Shown: positions 16,243 to 25,763, counted from the stretch's first letter. The stretch: DNA of 55,728 nt from JBBDRW01 sp040905265 (GCA_040905265.1 JBBDRW010000029.1:1-55728); one strand, 5' to 3'. Numbers and translations are program-made. Notes: generated by a model not told the origin, from the sequence alone.

Positions 16243-17762
16243 CAACCGATCTGCCTTCGCAGCCTGGCTACGGGGATATTGAGCTGTTCCCGGTATTTGC
16301 TTACGGTTCTTCGGGCGACTTTGAACCCTTTTTCGATCAGCCGGTCCGTCAGTGCTTGGTCACTCAGCGGTTTTGTTTTATCCTCTCCGTCAATCATATC
16401 CTGCAGCAGATTTTTCACTTCCCGGCTGGAGACATCCTCACCGCTCTCCGTTTCGAGGCCTTCGGTGAAGAAGTATTTCAATTCAAACACACCGAAGCTG
16501 GTCTGGACATACTTCCCATTCACCACTCTTGAAATGGTGGAGATATCGAGGTTGACCCGTTCCGCTACATCCTTGAGGATCATCGGTTTCAGCCCCTCCC
16601 CGTAGGTGAAGAACTCTTCCTGAAGTGCAACGATCGTCTGCATGGTTCTCATCAGTGTATTTTGGCGCTGCCGGATCGACTCGATGAACCACTGGGCAGA
16701 TTCAATTTTATCCTTGATGAAACTGCGGGCCTTGGCTTCGCTTTTGTTCGGTTTTCCACTCTCATCTTTTTTGAGATCATCCCACATCTCTTTGTAATTG
16801 GGTGAGATCCGGAGTGCCGGTACATTTCTCTGGTTGAGGCGGATTACAAAATTACCAGTCTCATCACCGTCACTCCCTTCACCTGGTTCAAAATAGACTT
16901 CAAAATCGGGGTCAATGTACTGTTGGGAATCTTCCTCCGGATTGGAGACAGCCCCTGGCCGCGGGTCCAGGCCGCGAACCAGGTCAAAAACCTCTTTCAA
17001 TGTCTGTTCATCGAGATCGAGCCGGTTCAGCAGTTTGTCAAAATGTTTCCGCTCAAACGCCTGCCACTCATCCCGGACCATCACAATCGCTGCGCGCTGG
17101 ATCTCATCTGTTCGGTCCATCGCCTCCAGTTGTACAAGAAGGCAGTCCTGCAGGTCTCTGGAGCCGATGCCAGCCGGTTCAAGCGTTTGAATCATTCTGC
17201 GAACCCGCTCGACATCCTCAGTACTGCAGAGGGCTCCGTGATTGAAGGCGATGTTGTCCACCACCGCTTCAGGATCCCGGCGGAAGTAGCCATCCTCATC
17301 CAGAGATCCCAGAATCTGATCGGCGATCAGTATTTCGGTCTCATCCAGATCCAGAAGGAGTACCTGCTGTTCGAGCTCTTCCAGGAGGTTTGCATGGTAC
17401 GGGTTCGGGAGGTCCCGCCACTCTTCATTCCCGGAGGAGGCGTAGTTACCCGGTGTATTCCCCTCATACTCCCTGTTCTCCAGGAGCTCTTCCCAGTCGA
17501 TCTCATCATTCTGATCGACCGGATCTGTCTCCTCATCACTGCCACTCTCCTCTTCCCACGGATCGGCCATCTCCTCCTGGAGATTTTGTTCCTCGCCGGG
17601 GCTTATTTCTTCCAGGGTCGGGTTCAGTTCAAGTTCCTCTTTGATCCGTTGCTCAAGGCCAATCGTCGGGAGCTGCAGCAGCTTGATATACTGGATCTGC
17701 TGCGGAGAAAGCTTTTGCTGTAAACTTTGACTCTGTTTAAGATTTTGGCCTTGTTTTAACAT
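16242..17762 (-). CDS. rpoN: RNA polymerase sigma-54 factor
   Basis: Alternative sigma factor that needs AAA+ enhancer-binding activators and recognises -24/-12 promoters. It has 506 residues. The Gln/Leu-rich region I (KLSPQQIQYIKLLQLP, about residues 17-32) is followed by a strongly acidic region II (about 45-110). Then come the core-binding domain, a helix-turn-helix (DISTISRVVNGKYVQTSFG) and the RpoN box ARRTVSKYRE near the C-terminus. No activator gene lies nearby. The ATG at 17762 precedes an unbroken family-like N-terminus. Confidence 0.96.
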   Translation of the reverse strand: MLKQGQNLKQSQSLQQKLSPQQIQYIKLLQLPTIGLEQRIKEELELNPTLEEISPGEEQNLQEEMADPWEEESGSDEETDPVDQNDEIDWEELLENREYEGNTPGNYASSGNEEWRDLPNPYHANLLEELEQQVLLLDLDETEILIADQILGSLDEDGYFRRDPEAVVDNIAFNHGALCSTEDVERVRRMIQTLEPAGIGSRDLQDCLLVQLEAMDRTDEIQRAAIVMVRDEWQAFERKHFDKLLNRLDLDEQTLKEVFDLVRGLDPRPGAVSNPEEDSQQYIDPDFEVYFEPGEGSDGDETGNFVIRLNQRNVPALRISPNYKEMWDDLKKDESGKPNKSEAKARSFIKDKIESAQWFIESIRQRQNTLMRTMQTIVALQEEFFTYGEGLKPMILKDVAERVNLDISTISRVVNGKYVQTSFGVFELKYFFTEGLETESGEDVSSREVKNLLQDMIDGEDKTKPLSDQALTDRLIEKGFKVARRTVSKYREQLNIPVARLRRQIG

Positions 17763-17867
17763 CAGGTGTCGTTATCCTGGTTTTTCAAAGGTTCTATACC
17801 ACCACTATGCGCCTCAAAAGAGCACGCCATCTGCCTCAAATCTGACGTCCCCTCATGACAATCATCT

Positions 17868-17888
17868 AAGTCCGACAGACTCCTGCTG
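17868..17888. repeat. Short hairpin motif, family AGTCCGACAGACTCCTG (copy 1)
   Basis: A conserved roughly 17-bp motif in the spacer between rpoN and the DUF3109 gene. Related copies occur near 24335, 28656 and 40000. In the best copies it folds as AGGAGTC/GACTCCT around a 5-nt loop, but here the left arm is degraded. Confidence 0.5.
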
Positions 17889-17909
17889 TTTGTGATTTTG
17901 GTAACGGTT

Positions 17910-18488
17910 TTACCTTCTGTTCCGGATCTCATTACAGGCTTTGGAAAAATCAGAGTACCATGTTTCTCCATACCGGCGGGTGAAGGCACTTTTCAGAAAA
18001 TCGGAGAGCCAGACCCCCTCTTTCTCACCCCGATCGCAACCGGCGGAACAGAGATCCGGGATATACTCAAAATTTGCATAATCAATGCCCGATATCCTCT
18101 TCAGCCGAACCGGGTAGAGGTGGCAGCTCACCGGCTTCTCCCACCCGATTTTTCCTTCGTAAAACGCTTTTTGGATTGCACAGTGTGCAATTCCCGATTC
18201 ATCATACTGCACAAATATACACTCATTTCCATCGACACATCCAATTTCAAATCCCTTTTTTTCGTCTCCCCGGATAATCCCTCCGTCCTGAACAGCCTCT
18301 TTTGCTTCCGGACGGAGCTCTTTTTCAAGCAGTCTCCACGCCTTTCGGATTATTGGAATCTCCTCGGCGGCCAGAGGCGCACCTGCCTCTCCTACAAAAC
18401 AGCAAGCTCCTTTACACCTGGTAACATCGCATGCAAATTTGGCAGTCGCGATCTCTTCTGACAAGATAGTATTTTCAATTCTGAACAT
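17910..18488 (-). CDS. DUF3109-family cysteine-rich protein
   Basis: A 192-residue soluble protein of unknown function, recognised as DUF3109-like. It has an N-terminal cysteine cluster (Cys20, Cys25, Cys29, Cys30 in CDVTRCKGACC), further cysteines in the EIGCVDGNECIF, HCAIQ and VSCHLYPVR segments, and a late CSAGCDRG. This pattern suggests metal binding, as in the YkgJ-type zinc/iron-chelating domain, but no activity is known. The start is ATG 18488. The gene is followed on the minus strand by rpoN with a 147-bp gap, so co-transcription is possible but not shown. Confidence 0.8.
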   Translation of the reverse strand: MFRIENTILSEEIATAKFACDVTRCKGACCFVGEAGAPLAAEEIPIIRKAWRLLEKELRPEAKEAVQDGGIIRGDEKKGFEIGCVDGNECIFVQYDESGIAHCAIQKAFYEGKIGWEKPVSCHLYPVRLKRISGIDYANFEYIPDLCSAGCDRGEKEGVWLSDFLKSAFTRRYGETWYSDFSKACNEIRNRR

Positions 18489-18493
18489 GAATG

Positions 18494-18542
18494 AAGGATA
18501 CAGAATTCAGGAGTCAGAATACAGAATATAGGAGTCAGGAGG
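18494..18542. repeat. Heptamer array, seven units, plus orientation
   Basis: Seven consecutive 7-bp units in exact register, mixing CAGAATA-like and CAGGAGT-like forms. The array starts six bases upstream of the DUF3109 gene start codon. Confidence 0.85.
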
Positions 18543-18576
18543 TTTTGTTCTGACAGGTTCTGACTCTCTGGTCTAT

Positions 18577-18641
18577 GTTCACTGCTCGGTATCCCGCACT
18601 CCGGGCTATATCGTTTTAATTCTGACTCCTGTATTCTGCTA
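18577..18641. repeat. Deletion remnant of the palindromic composite element plus inverted heptamers
   Basis: TATCCCGCACTCCGGGCTA (18588-18606) joins the outer left flank and outer right flank of the element at 16057-16242, with the core missing. It is followed by heptamers in minus orientation at 18618-18641. With 18494-18542 it keeps the same order: plus heptamers, middle, minus heptamers. Confidence 0.65.
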
Positions 18642-18642
18642 T

Positions 18643-20148
18643 TTATGGCAAACCGAGGGCGAGAAGGATCGGCTCCCGGATAGCCGGATTACCGATCATC
18701 AGATAGAGCAGAAGAACCGTGAGGCACAGGTGCAGGCCGCAGGTGATGGAGAGATAGAGCAACGGCTTCGGGTGGATACGGACAGCATCAAAAGCGGCAA
18801 AATAGAAACTCAGAAACCAGATAAGAGGGAAAAGCACAATACAGATCCAAATCCAGGCAGGGGAGCCACCTGCCTGAATCATGACAATGAGCAACAGTAC
18901 CACAGGAAGGTTCAACTGAAGTGGCCAGCCGTAAAATTTCTGGGTTTGGCTGATCGACAGGGATCGAAAGGCGGGTATGTGAAGCCAGAGGAGGGAGAGA
19001 AACTGAAGGGTACAGGCCAGCAGCAAGCCCCAGAAAAAAAATCCAAACGGTTCAGTACCGATCTGTCTGAGCCAGGGGAAATGGCCGGCAAGTGCTTCCT
19101 GCCCAAGAGACGAAAAAAGGATATCAGATGCCAGATAGGCAAATATAGCTGTAAGCAGCATGTGTAGAGTAAACAGAAAGAGGCTTGCAAAGGGCATCCG
19201 AATCCGTTTCTCCATTACATTTTCTATAAAAAACTTGTGAGAGGTCAGGTACCGGAACAGAGAGCGGCGATAGGCAGGGTTCGAATGATAATGCAGGAGC
19301 CAAAATCCGAATACTGCTATAAAGAAGAGAACCGGCCAGCTCAGAATCGGGGTATCTTCTGCCAGAGCCGGGAACGGAAACAGGATTTCACTGTTGGATG
19401 TATAGGCCTGAAGAGTTTGGATCAACGGTTCAAACTCTTCAGTCAGAGCAGCCAGCCAGTTATAGTCGACAATGAGGATACTGTTCTCCCGGGTGAGAGA
19501 ATTCTCCAGAATCTCCCGAAAAAGCAGCAATGTCTCCGCGGTATGGCTGTCCGGAGAGTAATGGATGACCGGCAAAGCCCCAGAAGTATTCGGGGAAGAT
19601 ACAATTCTGACAGACCGGAATCCGTAGGGCGGGGGAGGCGGAGAATCTTCCTGAAATGCGGAGAGGTAGTAGAGGGCAGGAGGGTTCTCGAGTTCCTGTA
19701 TCAAACGGTCGGCATAGAGAGCAATTCCACTCGTCAGACGTTCATTTCGTTCATCGGGATACCGAAATGGTGCAAACGCAGCCAGTTGAGATCCGGCTGC
19801 ATCCTGCATATGAGACAGAAGGTCTAGATCGCGGGCCAGAAATAGGCTGTCGCCGGCGGCAATTCCGGCATGAGTGGTAAAAGACCGGTCTTGTCTGAGA
19901 AAAAGAAAAAAACCGGCCTCAGCTAATAATGCAGCCTCATCCGTTGAAATAGTACCATCCACTTCAATCAATGTTACACCCGCTTCCCGGAGCATTTGCA
20001 GTTGCTCTGGCTCTGGAAGATTACCCTCTCCCGGTGGGAGTGAGACCCCGATTCGGTGGCCGATACCTTGATCTTGCAGTTCCGAGGCAGCCCCTGGAAC
20101 ATGGTATATGATCAAAAGTAAGCCAATCAGTGTCAGAACAGTGCGCAA
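18643..20148 (-). CDS. Predicted membrane protein with large periplasmic N-terminal domain, function unknown
   Basis: 501 residues. A signal peptide (about 1-21) is followed by an extracytoplasmic domain to about residue 268. That domain contains the stretches LREAGVTLIEVDG and FFLFLRQDR, which look like TIM-barrel-type strands, and a proline run (SPPPPPYG). About six transmembrane segments follow from about residue 269 to the end. I do not recognise a family. The layout of a periplasmic sensor or hydrolase-like domain on a six-helix membrane part suggests an envelope role, but this is inference. It is 20 bp downstream of the lrp-like gene on the same strand and probably in one transcript with it. 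Confidence 0.65.
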   Translation of the reverse strand: MRTVLTLIGLLLIIYHVPGAASELQDQGIGHRIGVSLPPGEGNLPEPEQLQMLREAGVTLIEVDGTISTDEAALLAEAGFFLFLRQDRSFTTHAGIAAGDSLFLARDLDLLSHMQDAAGSQLAAFAPFRYPDERNERLTSGIALYADRLIQELENPPALYYLSAFQEDSPPPPPYGFRSVRIVSSPNTSGALPVIHYSPDSHTAETLLLFREILENSLTRENSILIVDYNWLAALTEEFEPLIQTLQAYTSNSEILFPFPALAEDTPILSWPVLFFIAVFGFWLLHYHSNPAYRRSLFRYLTSHKFFIENVMEKRIRMPFASLFLFTLHMLLTAIFAYLASDILFSSLGQEALAGHFPWLRQIGTEPFGFFFWGLLLACTLQFLSLLWLHIPAFRSLSISQTQKFYGWPLQLNLPVVLLLIVMIQAGGSPAWIWICIVLFPLIWFLSFYFAAFDAVRIHPKPLLYLSITCGLHLCLTVLLLYLMIGNPAIREPILLALGLP

Positions 20149-20168
20149 AGCAGGTTGTCGGTCACTTA

Positions 20169-20648
20169 TTATTTATCAGTTTCAATGACTGTTTCAACGG
20201 GAAGAGAGCGGGTCTCCTTAAAACTGGAGAGTACAATGTTGGAGCGAGTCCGTTTCACACCGCTCCAGGATTGGATTTTGGAGAGAAATTTCTCGAATGA
20301 CTCGGTATTCCGGGTTCTCATTTTCAGGATATGGGACCCGTCTCCGGTAATCGAGTGACACTCAAGAACCTCCGGAAGTTTTATTACCCGCTCTACAAAC
20401 TTGGGATAGTTGTCGGATCCATCCACTTCGGCAAAGATAAAAGCGGTGATGTCAAAGTTAAATTTTTTGGCATCCAGAATGGCACTGTAGCTCTGGATCA
20501 ATCCCCGCTCTTCCAGTTTTCGCATCCGTTCGGAAACAGAGGGGACAGAGAGGTGTACGATCTCAGCAATCGTATTTCTCTGTGCACGGCCATGCTCTTG
20601 CAGATGGTTTAAAATTGTGATATCTGTTTGATCGAGACTGTGACTCAT
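20169..20648 (-). CDS. Lrp/AsnC-family transcriptional regulator
   Basis: 159 residues with an N-terminal winged helix-turn-helix (LDQTDITILNHLQEHGRAQRNTIAEIVHLSVPSVSERMRKLEERGLI, about residues 5-52) and a C-terminal RAM/ACT-like effector domain. These proteins form octamers and sense amino acids. The branched-chain operon 7 kb away is an obvious but unproven target. The conserved HSITGDGSHILKMR in the effector domain suggests a ligand-responsive member. It starts at ATG 20648 and is divergent from the DUF4249 lipoprotein gene. Confidence 0.9.
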   Translation of the reverse strand: MSHSLDQTDITILNHLQEHGRAQRNTIAEIVHLSVPSVSERMRKLEERGLIQSYSAILDAKKFNFDITAFIFAEVDGSDNYPKFVERVIKLPEVLECHSITGDGSHILKMRTRNTESFEKFLSKIQSWSGVKRTRSNIVLSSFKETRSLPVETVIETDK

Positions 20649-20795
20649 AAAAAACTCCTGAACCTTAGTTTTCTAATATAATATGAATGTATCCTTATTT
20701 ATTTTGGAATACAATCCTTCGAGAGTTATAATTCGTTAAAATAGTAGGAAAACCTGGTTCAGGTCTTCATACTAAAAACACCAAAGCCCATCGTG

Positions 20796-21716
20796 ATGCG
20801 TGACGTTGTTGAAGATGTGTCTGAATGCCTGCTTCAAAATGTCTGCTGTGTATTGCTGATACTCACGGCATCTTTCTGTCTGGCCAGTTGTGACAACTCC
20901 TTCCAGCCACTGAAAGAGAATGACCAATATTTTTTCTCCATCCAGGGATATCTGGACGCTTCGGCCGACACGCAATGGGTGCGCTTGTCCCCGGTCCGGG
21001 AAGAGTATGAACAGCCTGTCCGCAGTCCGGAAATGGATGTCACACTGGAACAACTGGAGACCAGTACAAAAACGGCCATGCACAGGTTACTATTGACCGA
21101 TGAGGACGGTTTTAACCGGAGCATGGTCTGGACGGATATGGAGATACTTGCCGGCCAGACCTATCTCTTGTCTGTGGAGAGCCCGGACGGGAGTGGAAGC
21201 CATGTAACCGTTACGATCCCGGAGGATTTTCCGACTCCTGTGATGCGGGAAGAAGCGAGGTTCGGAAGGCCGTCGGCGTACAACCTGTTGATATCCGGGG
21301 CAGGCCGCCTGGCCGATCTGCAGACTCGGTGGCATGTTCGAAACCGGTCAACCGGCGCTGATCGTTATATTCTGTTCCCGTACAGAGGCAAAGAGATCCC
21401 GACCTCCAACGGCTATCGACTTTTCCTTGACCCTGTTATCGAAATGAATCACATCCGGGATCTGTACAGCGGAGATGCAAGTGCGTATGAAGTGATAGAC
21501 AGGCAGGTCTATGTAGCCGCTGCAGGCCCTGAGTGGAATGAAGAGATCGATTCCCTGAACGACCTGTTGTATACATTGCCCGATGGCTGGTCGAATATTG
21601 AGGACGGACTCGGGTATATGGTTGGGATTGTAAGCAAAAGCATCCCCTACGACAGTTGTCTGGACGAAAGCGGGGAGCCGGCTCCATGCCTGGAGGTAAC
21701 CCCATTTGTCCGCTGA
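20796..21716 (+). CDS. DUF4249-like outer-membrane-associated lipoprotein
   Basis: About 306 residues. A hydrophobic signal ends in the lipobox LASC (lipid-acceptor Cys32), followed by a beta-rich extracellular domain. DUF4249 proteins are Bacteroidetes-type lipoproteins usually encoded beside a TonB-dependent receptor, which is the case here (gap 45 bp). They may cap the receptor like SusD but the substrate is unknown. I use ATG 20796; a GTG one codon earlier is possible and no strong ribosome-binding site is visible. The N-terminal region before the hydrophobic core is slightly long and acidic. Confidence 0.75.
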   Translation: MRDVVEDVSECLLQNVCCVLLILTASFCLASCDNSFQPLKENDQYFFSIQGYLDASADTQWVRLSPVREEYEQPVRSPEMDVTLEQLETSTKTAMHRLLLTDEDGFNRSMVWTDMEILAGQTYLLSVESPDGSGSHVTVTIPEDFPTPVMREEARFGRPSAYNLLISGAGRLADLQTRWHVRNRSTGADRYILFPYRGKEIPTSNGYRLFLDPVIEMNHIRDLYSGDASAYEVIDRQVYVAAAGPEWNEEIDSLNDLLYTLPDGWSNIEDGLGYMVGIVSKSIPYDSCLDESGEPAPCLEVTPFVR

Positions 21717-21761
21717 AACAGGTTTGACAGTAACGTCAGGCCGGGCATAACGGAGCGGGGA

Positions 21762-24089
21762 GTGTGGCAGGTTCCCGGCTGGAGGTGGTGGAACGACAGT
21801 GTAAAAACCGGAGCAGATATCAAACAGAAAACGATCCTTACGATTCAACTGCTGCTGTTCGCAGCCTGTTGGCTGGGCTCCGGCAAGGAGATATCAGCTC
21901 AACAGGCAGTGCTTCAGGGCCTGGTTACCGATCATACATCCGCACAGCCTCTTTACGGCGCCAATATCGTGTTAAACCCTGAATCGGATGAGCATGCTCT
22001 GCTGGGGACTACGTCGGACAGCGAAGGATACTACCGGGTTGCATCCATTCAGCCGGGCAGATGGGTCGTGCAGATCAGTTATGTCGGGTACACCAGCTAT
22101 ACCGATACCCTGATGATACGGGAGGGGGAGAGCCGGTCACTCAATATTTCACTGGAACCGGATGATGCAGAACTGGGAGAACTGATCGTTTCGGGTGCCG
22201 GCGGGGCGGCCCGCAGGGAAGATGGCGCACAACGGATCTCCCCCGTTGACCTGAGACGTGTTCCCGGCCCGGCCTCCGGAGATCTTGCCGCCTATCTGCA
22301 GACGCTGCCGGGTGTGGTCTCTATGGGGGACCGGGGCGGGCAGGTCTTTATCCGGGGCGGAACTCCATCGGAGAATATGGTTCTGGTGGACGGAGCCCTT
22401 ATCTACCAGCCGACCCATATTGTCGGATTTTTTTCACCGTTCCCCCAAAATCTTGTTTCGGGTGTCGATTTCTATGCAGGCGGATTCGGCCCGAGGTACT
22501 CCGGCCGCTCCTCCTCGGTTATGGATATTCGTATGAAACACGGTGACCTTTATAGCACCTCCGGCACTGCGGCACTCAACCCGTTTGCCGCTGAGATTAC
22601 AGCGGAAGGCCCGATCCGGACCGGACAGACCTCCTGGATTGTCTCATTACGGAATTCACTGATCGAAGAGACCAGCAGCTGGTACCCGATTGAAAAACAG
22701 CCGCTCCGGTTTCAAAGCCAGTTTGCCAAGGCAAGCTATATCGAACGGGATTCCCGATGCTCCGCAATGATCATGAGAACCTATGACCGGGGCCGGATGG
22801 ATTTCGATAATCCTGAAAGCATCCGGTGGCGAAATTTTCTGCTCGGCGGGCGCTGCATCGCACTTCCCGAAGATTCAGATATCCTGCTCGATGTCAATGC
22901 CAGCATGTCTCATTTTACCAATTCGGTCGGAGATACAGACTCACCGTTTGGGTTTACCTCCTCCATTTCAAGAATCAATACCGAGGTAAACCTTCGTCAA
23001 TACGTTGGTGAAGTTCGTTTTCAATACGGCCTCCACGCACGGCTTAAAAATCTGGAGTATGATCTGGGCGAGCAGTTTGTCGGCTTCGACATGCATACAG
23101 AATCTCAGTTTAATATCGGGGGGCATTTCGAAACCGGTATCCCGGCCGGAGATCTGCTTCTTCAGCCCGGTTTTGCCCTCTCATTTTATCCGGGGACGTA
23201 TGGAGTCACTGTAGATCCCCGGTTTCGCTTTACCTGGAAGCCATTCGGGATGGAGACCGGAGAGGTCACCGGCGCAGCCGGCCTCTACCGCCAGCCCATT
23301 ATCGGGATCAGCGATATGCGCGACCTCAGTTCGGTATTTGTCGCCTGGATGATCGGGTCCGTCGACGATTCACAGATGGAAGCGATCCATACGATGATAG
23401 GCTGGCAACAGACCCTGACGGACGGTTTTACCTGGTCTGTGGAAAGTTACTACAAACGGATTCGAAATATCCCGGTTCCCCTTTGGAGCCCCCTCGCCCG
23501 TTTTACGACCGATCTTGTATTGGCAAAAGGGGATGTATATGGCGCCGACCTCCGGGTAGAGTACAACCGGGGGAGGTTGTACGCCCTGATTGGCTATGGG
23601 TATAACCATATACTTTACGAGTCCGTACAGGATCATTTCAACGAATGGTTTGGGGAACCGCTCCAGGAGTACCATCCGCCACACGACCGCAGACACCAGC
23701 TGAATGCACTTTTCAGTCTGGATGTCGGATCCTTTACAACCGCCGTCCGGTGGCAGTTTGGAACCGGGTTTCCCTATACACGGCCGATCGGGTTTGATGA
23801 TCTGCTCGAGTTCAGAGACCGGCTGCCATTGACAAGGAGTGAACGGGGGGTCCGCCGGGTCATTCTCGAGAAGCCGTACCAGGGGCGGCTGCCCACCTAT
23901 CACCGCCTCGATCTCTCCCTGAGCCGCAGCTTCCGGATCTCCCGGTCCGGCTCGGAACTGAACCTGCGTGCCGGTGCAGTCAATCTCTACAACCGTGCGA
24001 ACCTCTTCTATTACGATGTGTATACCCACCGGCGGATCGACCAGCTCCCGTTTGCACCCTATCTGACGATAGAGATGAATGTTCAATAG
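21762..24089 (+). CDS. TonB-dependent outer-membrane receptor with carboxypeptidase-like N-terminal domain
   Basis: 775 residues. A signal peptide (about residues 24-47) is followed by a carboxypeptidase-regulatory-like domain (GLVTDHTSAQPLYGANIVL...DSEGYYRVASIQPGRW, about 53-115). Then come a plug domain (LQTLPGVVSMGDRGGQVFIRGGTPSENMVLVDGA) and a long beta-barrel ending in LTIEMNVQ with a terminal aromatic-poor strand. The only start that includes the signal is GTG 21762, with GGAG 6 nt upstream. The N-terminal extension before the signal is unusual. It is paired with the DUF4249 lipoprotein as an uptake couple across the outer membrane; the substrate is not predictable. Confidence 0.88.
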   Translation: MWQVPGWRWWNDSVKTGADIKQKTILTIQLLLFAACWLGSGKEISAQQAVLQGLVTDHTSAQPLYGANIVLNPESDEHALLGTTSDSEGYYRVASIQPGRWVVQISYVGYTSYTDTLMIREGESRSLNISLEPDDAELGELIVSGAGGAARREDGAQRISPVDLRRVPGPASGDLAAYLQTLPGVVSMGDRGGQVFIRGGTPSENMVLVDGALIYQPTHIVGFFSPFPQNLVSGVDFYAGGFGPRYSGRSSSVMDIRMKHGDLYSTSGTAALNPFAAEITAEGPIRTGQTSWIVSLRNSLIEETSSWYPIEKQPLRFQSQFAKASYIERDSRCSAMIMRTYDRGRMDFDNPESIRWRNFLLGGRCIALPEDSDILLDVNASMSHFTNSVGDTDSPFGFTSSISRINTEVNLRQYVGEVRFQYGLHARLKNLEYDLGEQFVGFDMHTESQFNIGGHFETGIPAGDLLLQPGFALSFYPGTYGVTVDPRFRFTWKPFGMETGEVTGAAGLYRQPIIGISDMRDLSSVFVAWMIGSVDDSQMEAIHTMIGWQQTLTDGFTWSVESYYKRIRNIPVPLWSPLARFTTDLVLAKGDVYGADLRVEYNRGRLYALIGYGYNHILYESVQDHFNEWFGEPLQEYHPPHDRRHQLNALFSLDVGSFTTAVRWQFGTGFPYTRPIGFDDLLEFRDRLPLTRSERGVRRVILEKPYQGRLPTYHRLDLSLSRSFRISRSGSELNLRAGAVNLYNRANLFYYDVYTHRRIDQLPFAPYLTIEMNVQ

Positions 24090-24435
24090 GGCGTGGAGTG
24101 CAGCCGCCGCCGTCTGGCCGGCCACATGCTCTCCCCTACGGCTTCCTGTTCCGTCACCCTGTTAAGAGGTGCAATCGGCGGGAGCCATTCTGTCTGTATG
24201 GAGGTGGCAGGAGGGTTCAACCGCCTATGATCTCTCCCCTGTGACTTGTATCTTCTTTTTTCAGAAAAGCGTCACAAAACTGTCCGACTGGATTCGCCCA
24301 CCGGTGGACACTGCGGGTTTACCAAATTCCTTTTGCCAGGAGTCTGTTGGACTTCTGAAATGCAACCAACCCGCCGCCGGCCGGACAGAAAAAAGCTGTT
24401 AATGGTAAAACCGAGAATCAAACAGGCAACAGAAC
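24090..24435. other. 346-bp spacer before serS, no gene recognised
   Basis: No convincing reading frame, tRNA or T-box-like leader was found. The only structured item is a hairpin at 24335-24355 (AGGAGTC / GACTTCT around TGTTG), a copy of the dispersed motif also seen near 17868, 28656 and 40000. The serS start has only weak ribosome-binding complementarity. Confidence 0.5.
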
Positions 24436-25704
24436 ATGCTGGACATCAATTTTATCCGGGAGAACCGGAAACTTGTGGAAAAGGGGATGAAGGACAAAGG
24501 AGAGAGTGAACTCTCTGTGATTACCGACGTTCTGAAAACCGATGAGGAGTGGCGGAGCCGTCTGGCACAGATGGAGAAGCTGCGGGCAGAGAGCAATGCC
24601 AAGGCAAAGCAGATCGGCCAGCTTATGGGAAAAGGTGAAAAAGAGGAGGCACAAAAACTGATCGACGAGACGACCAGGAGCAAAGAGGAGATCAAAGAGC
24701 TGGAGAAGGGGATTGATGAACTGCGCGAGAAACGGGACGGCTTGCTCTACCGGATTCCGAATGTTCCCCATGAGTCGGTTCCCGTCGGGTCGACGGAAGA
24801 GGAAAATGTGGTCCACTCTACCTGGGGTGAACCATCCGAAACAGTGTGGCTGAAACCTCACTGGGAGCTGGCAGAAGAACACAAATGGATCGATTTCGAC
24901 CGGGGGTCCAAAGTAGCCGGTGCCGGGTTTCCATTCTACATCGGCCCGCTGGCACAACTGCAGCGGGCGCTGATCAACTTTTTTATCGACGAGGCGGCCG
25001 GGCAGGGGTACACCGAGCTTCAGGCGCCCTACTTTGTCAACGAAGATTCAGCGCGAGGCACCGGGCAGATTCCGGACAAGGAAGATATGATGTATACAAT
25101 TCCAAGAGATGGATTCTTTGCGATTCCCACCGCGGAAGTACCTGTCACCAATTTTCACAGGGATGAGATCTTTGAGGAATCAGATTTGCCGGTCCGCTAC
25201 GTCGCCTACACTCCCTGCTGGAGGCGGGAGGCGGGATCGCATGGCAAGGATGTTCGCGGCCTGAACCGGCTCCATCAGTTCGACAAGGTAGAGCTGGTAA
25301 AGATCGTCCACCCCTCCGTCTCCTTTGAGGAACTGGAATCCCTCCGGAGCTATGCAGAGTCGCTGCTGCAGAAACTGAACCTTCCCTGCCGGACGCTGCT
25401 GATGTGCACCGGAGACATGGGGTTTACCCAGAGCAAAAAATATGATCTGGAAGTCTGGAGTCCCGGACAAAAACGGTGGCTGGAGGTGAGCTCCTGTTCC
25501 AACTTCACCGCCTTTCAGGCACGCAGAATGCAGCTTCGCTACAGGGATGAGGCCGGCAAGATCCATATGCTCCATACATTGAACGGGTCCGGGCTGGCGT
25601 TGCCGAGGGTTGTCGCCGCTATTCTGGAGACATATCAGATGGAGGATGGGAACGTCGCTGTGCCGGACGTTCTTCAAACGTATATGGGAAGAGAAATTTT
25701 ATAA
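24436..25704 (+). CDS. serS: Seryl-tRNA synthetase
   Basis: Class II aminoacyl-tRNA synthetase, 422 residues. The N-terminal long coiled-coil arm (about residues 30-100, rich in Lys/Glu) contacts the tRNA variable arm. Motif 2 is RYVAYTPCWRREAGSHGKDVRG and motif 3 is NGSGLALPRVVAAILE near the C-terminus. The start ATG (MLDINFIRENRKLVEKG) is typical of the family. It stands alone, with convergent dusB downstream and the receptor gene upstream. Confidence 0.97.
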   Translation: MLDINFIRENRKLVEKGMKDKGESELSVITDVLKTDEEWRSRLAQMEKLRAESNAKAKQIGQLMGKGEKEEAQKLIDETTRSKEEIKELEKGIDELREKRDGLLYRIPNVPHESVPVGSTEEENVVHSTWGEPSETVWLKPHWELAEEHKWIDFDRGSKVAGAGFPFYIGPLAQLQRALINFFIDEAAGQGYTELQAPYFVNEDSARGTGQIPDKEDMMYTIPRDGFFAIPTAEVPVTNFHRDEIFEESDLPVRYVAYTPCWRREAGSHGKDVRGLNRLHQFDKVELVKIVHPSVSFEELESLRSYAESLLQKLNLPCRTLLMCTGDMGFTQSKKYDLEVWSPGQKRWLEVSSCSNFTAFQARRMQLRYRDEAGKIHMLHTLNGSGLALPRVVAAILETYQMEDGNVAVPDVLQTYMGREIL

Positions 25705-25763
25705 GACCTGAACGCTGTTTTTCAAAGCCTCCATTCCATCATTGTAAGAAAAATTGGATACTT

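Noticed and set aside
24090..24435. T-box leader or tRNA gene before serS
   Set aside because: No T-box sequence, no cloverleaf and no T-loop consensus; T-boxes are also not expected in this group.
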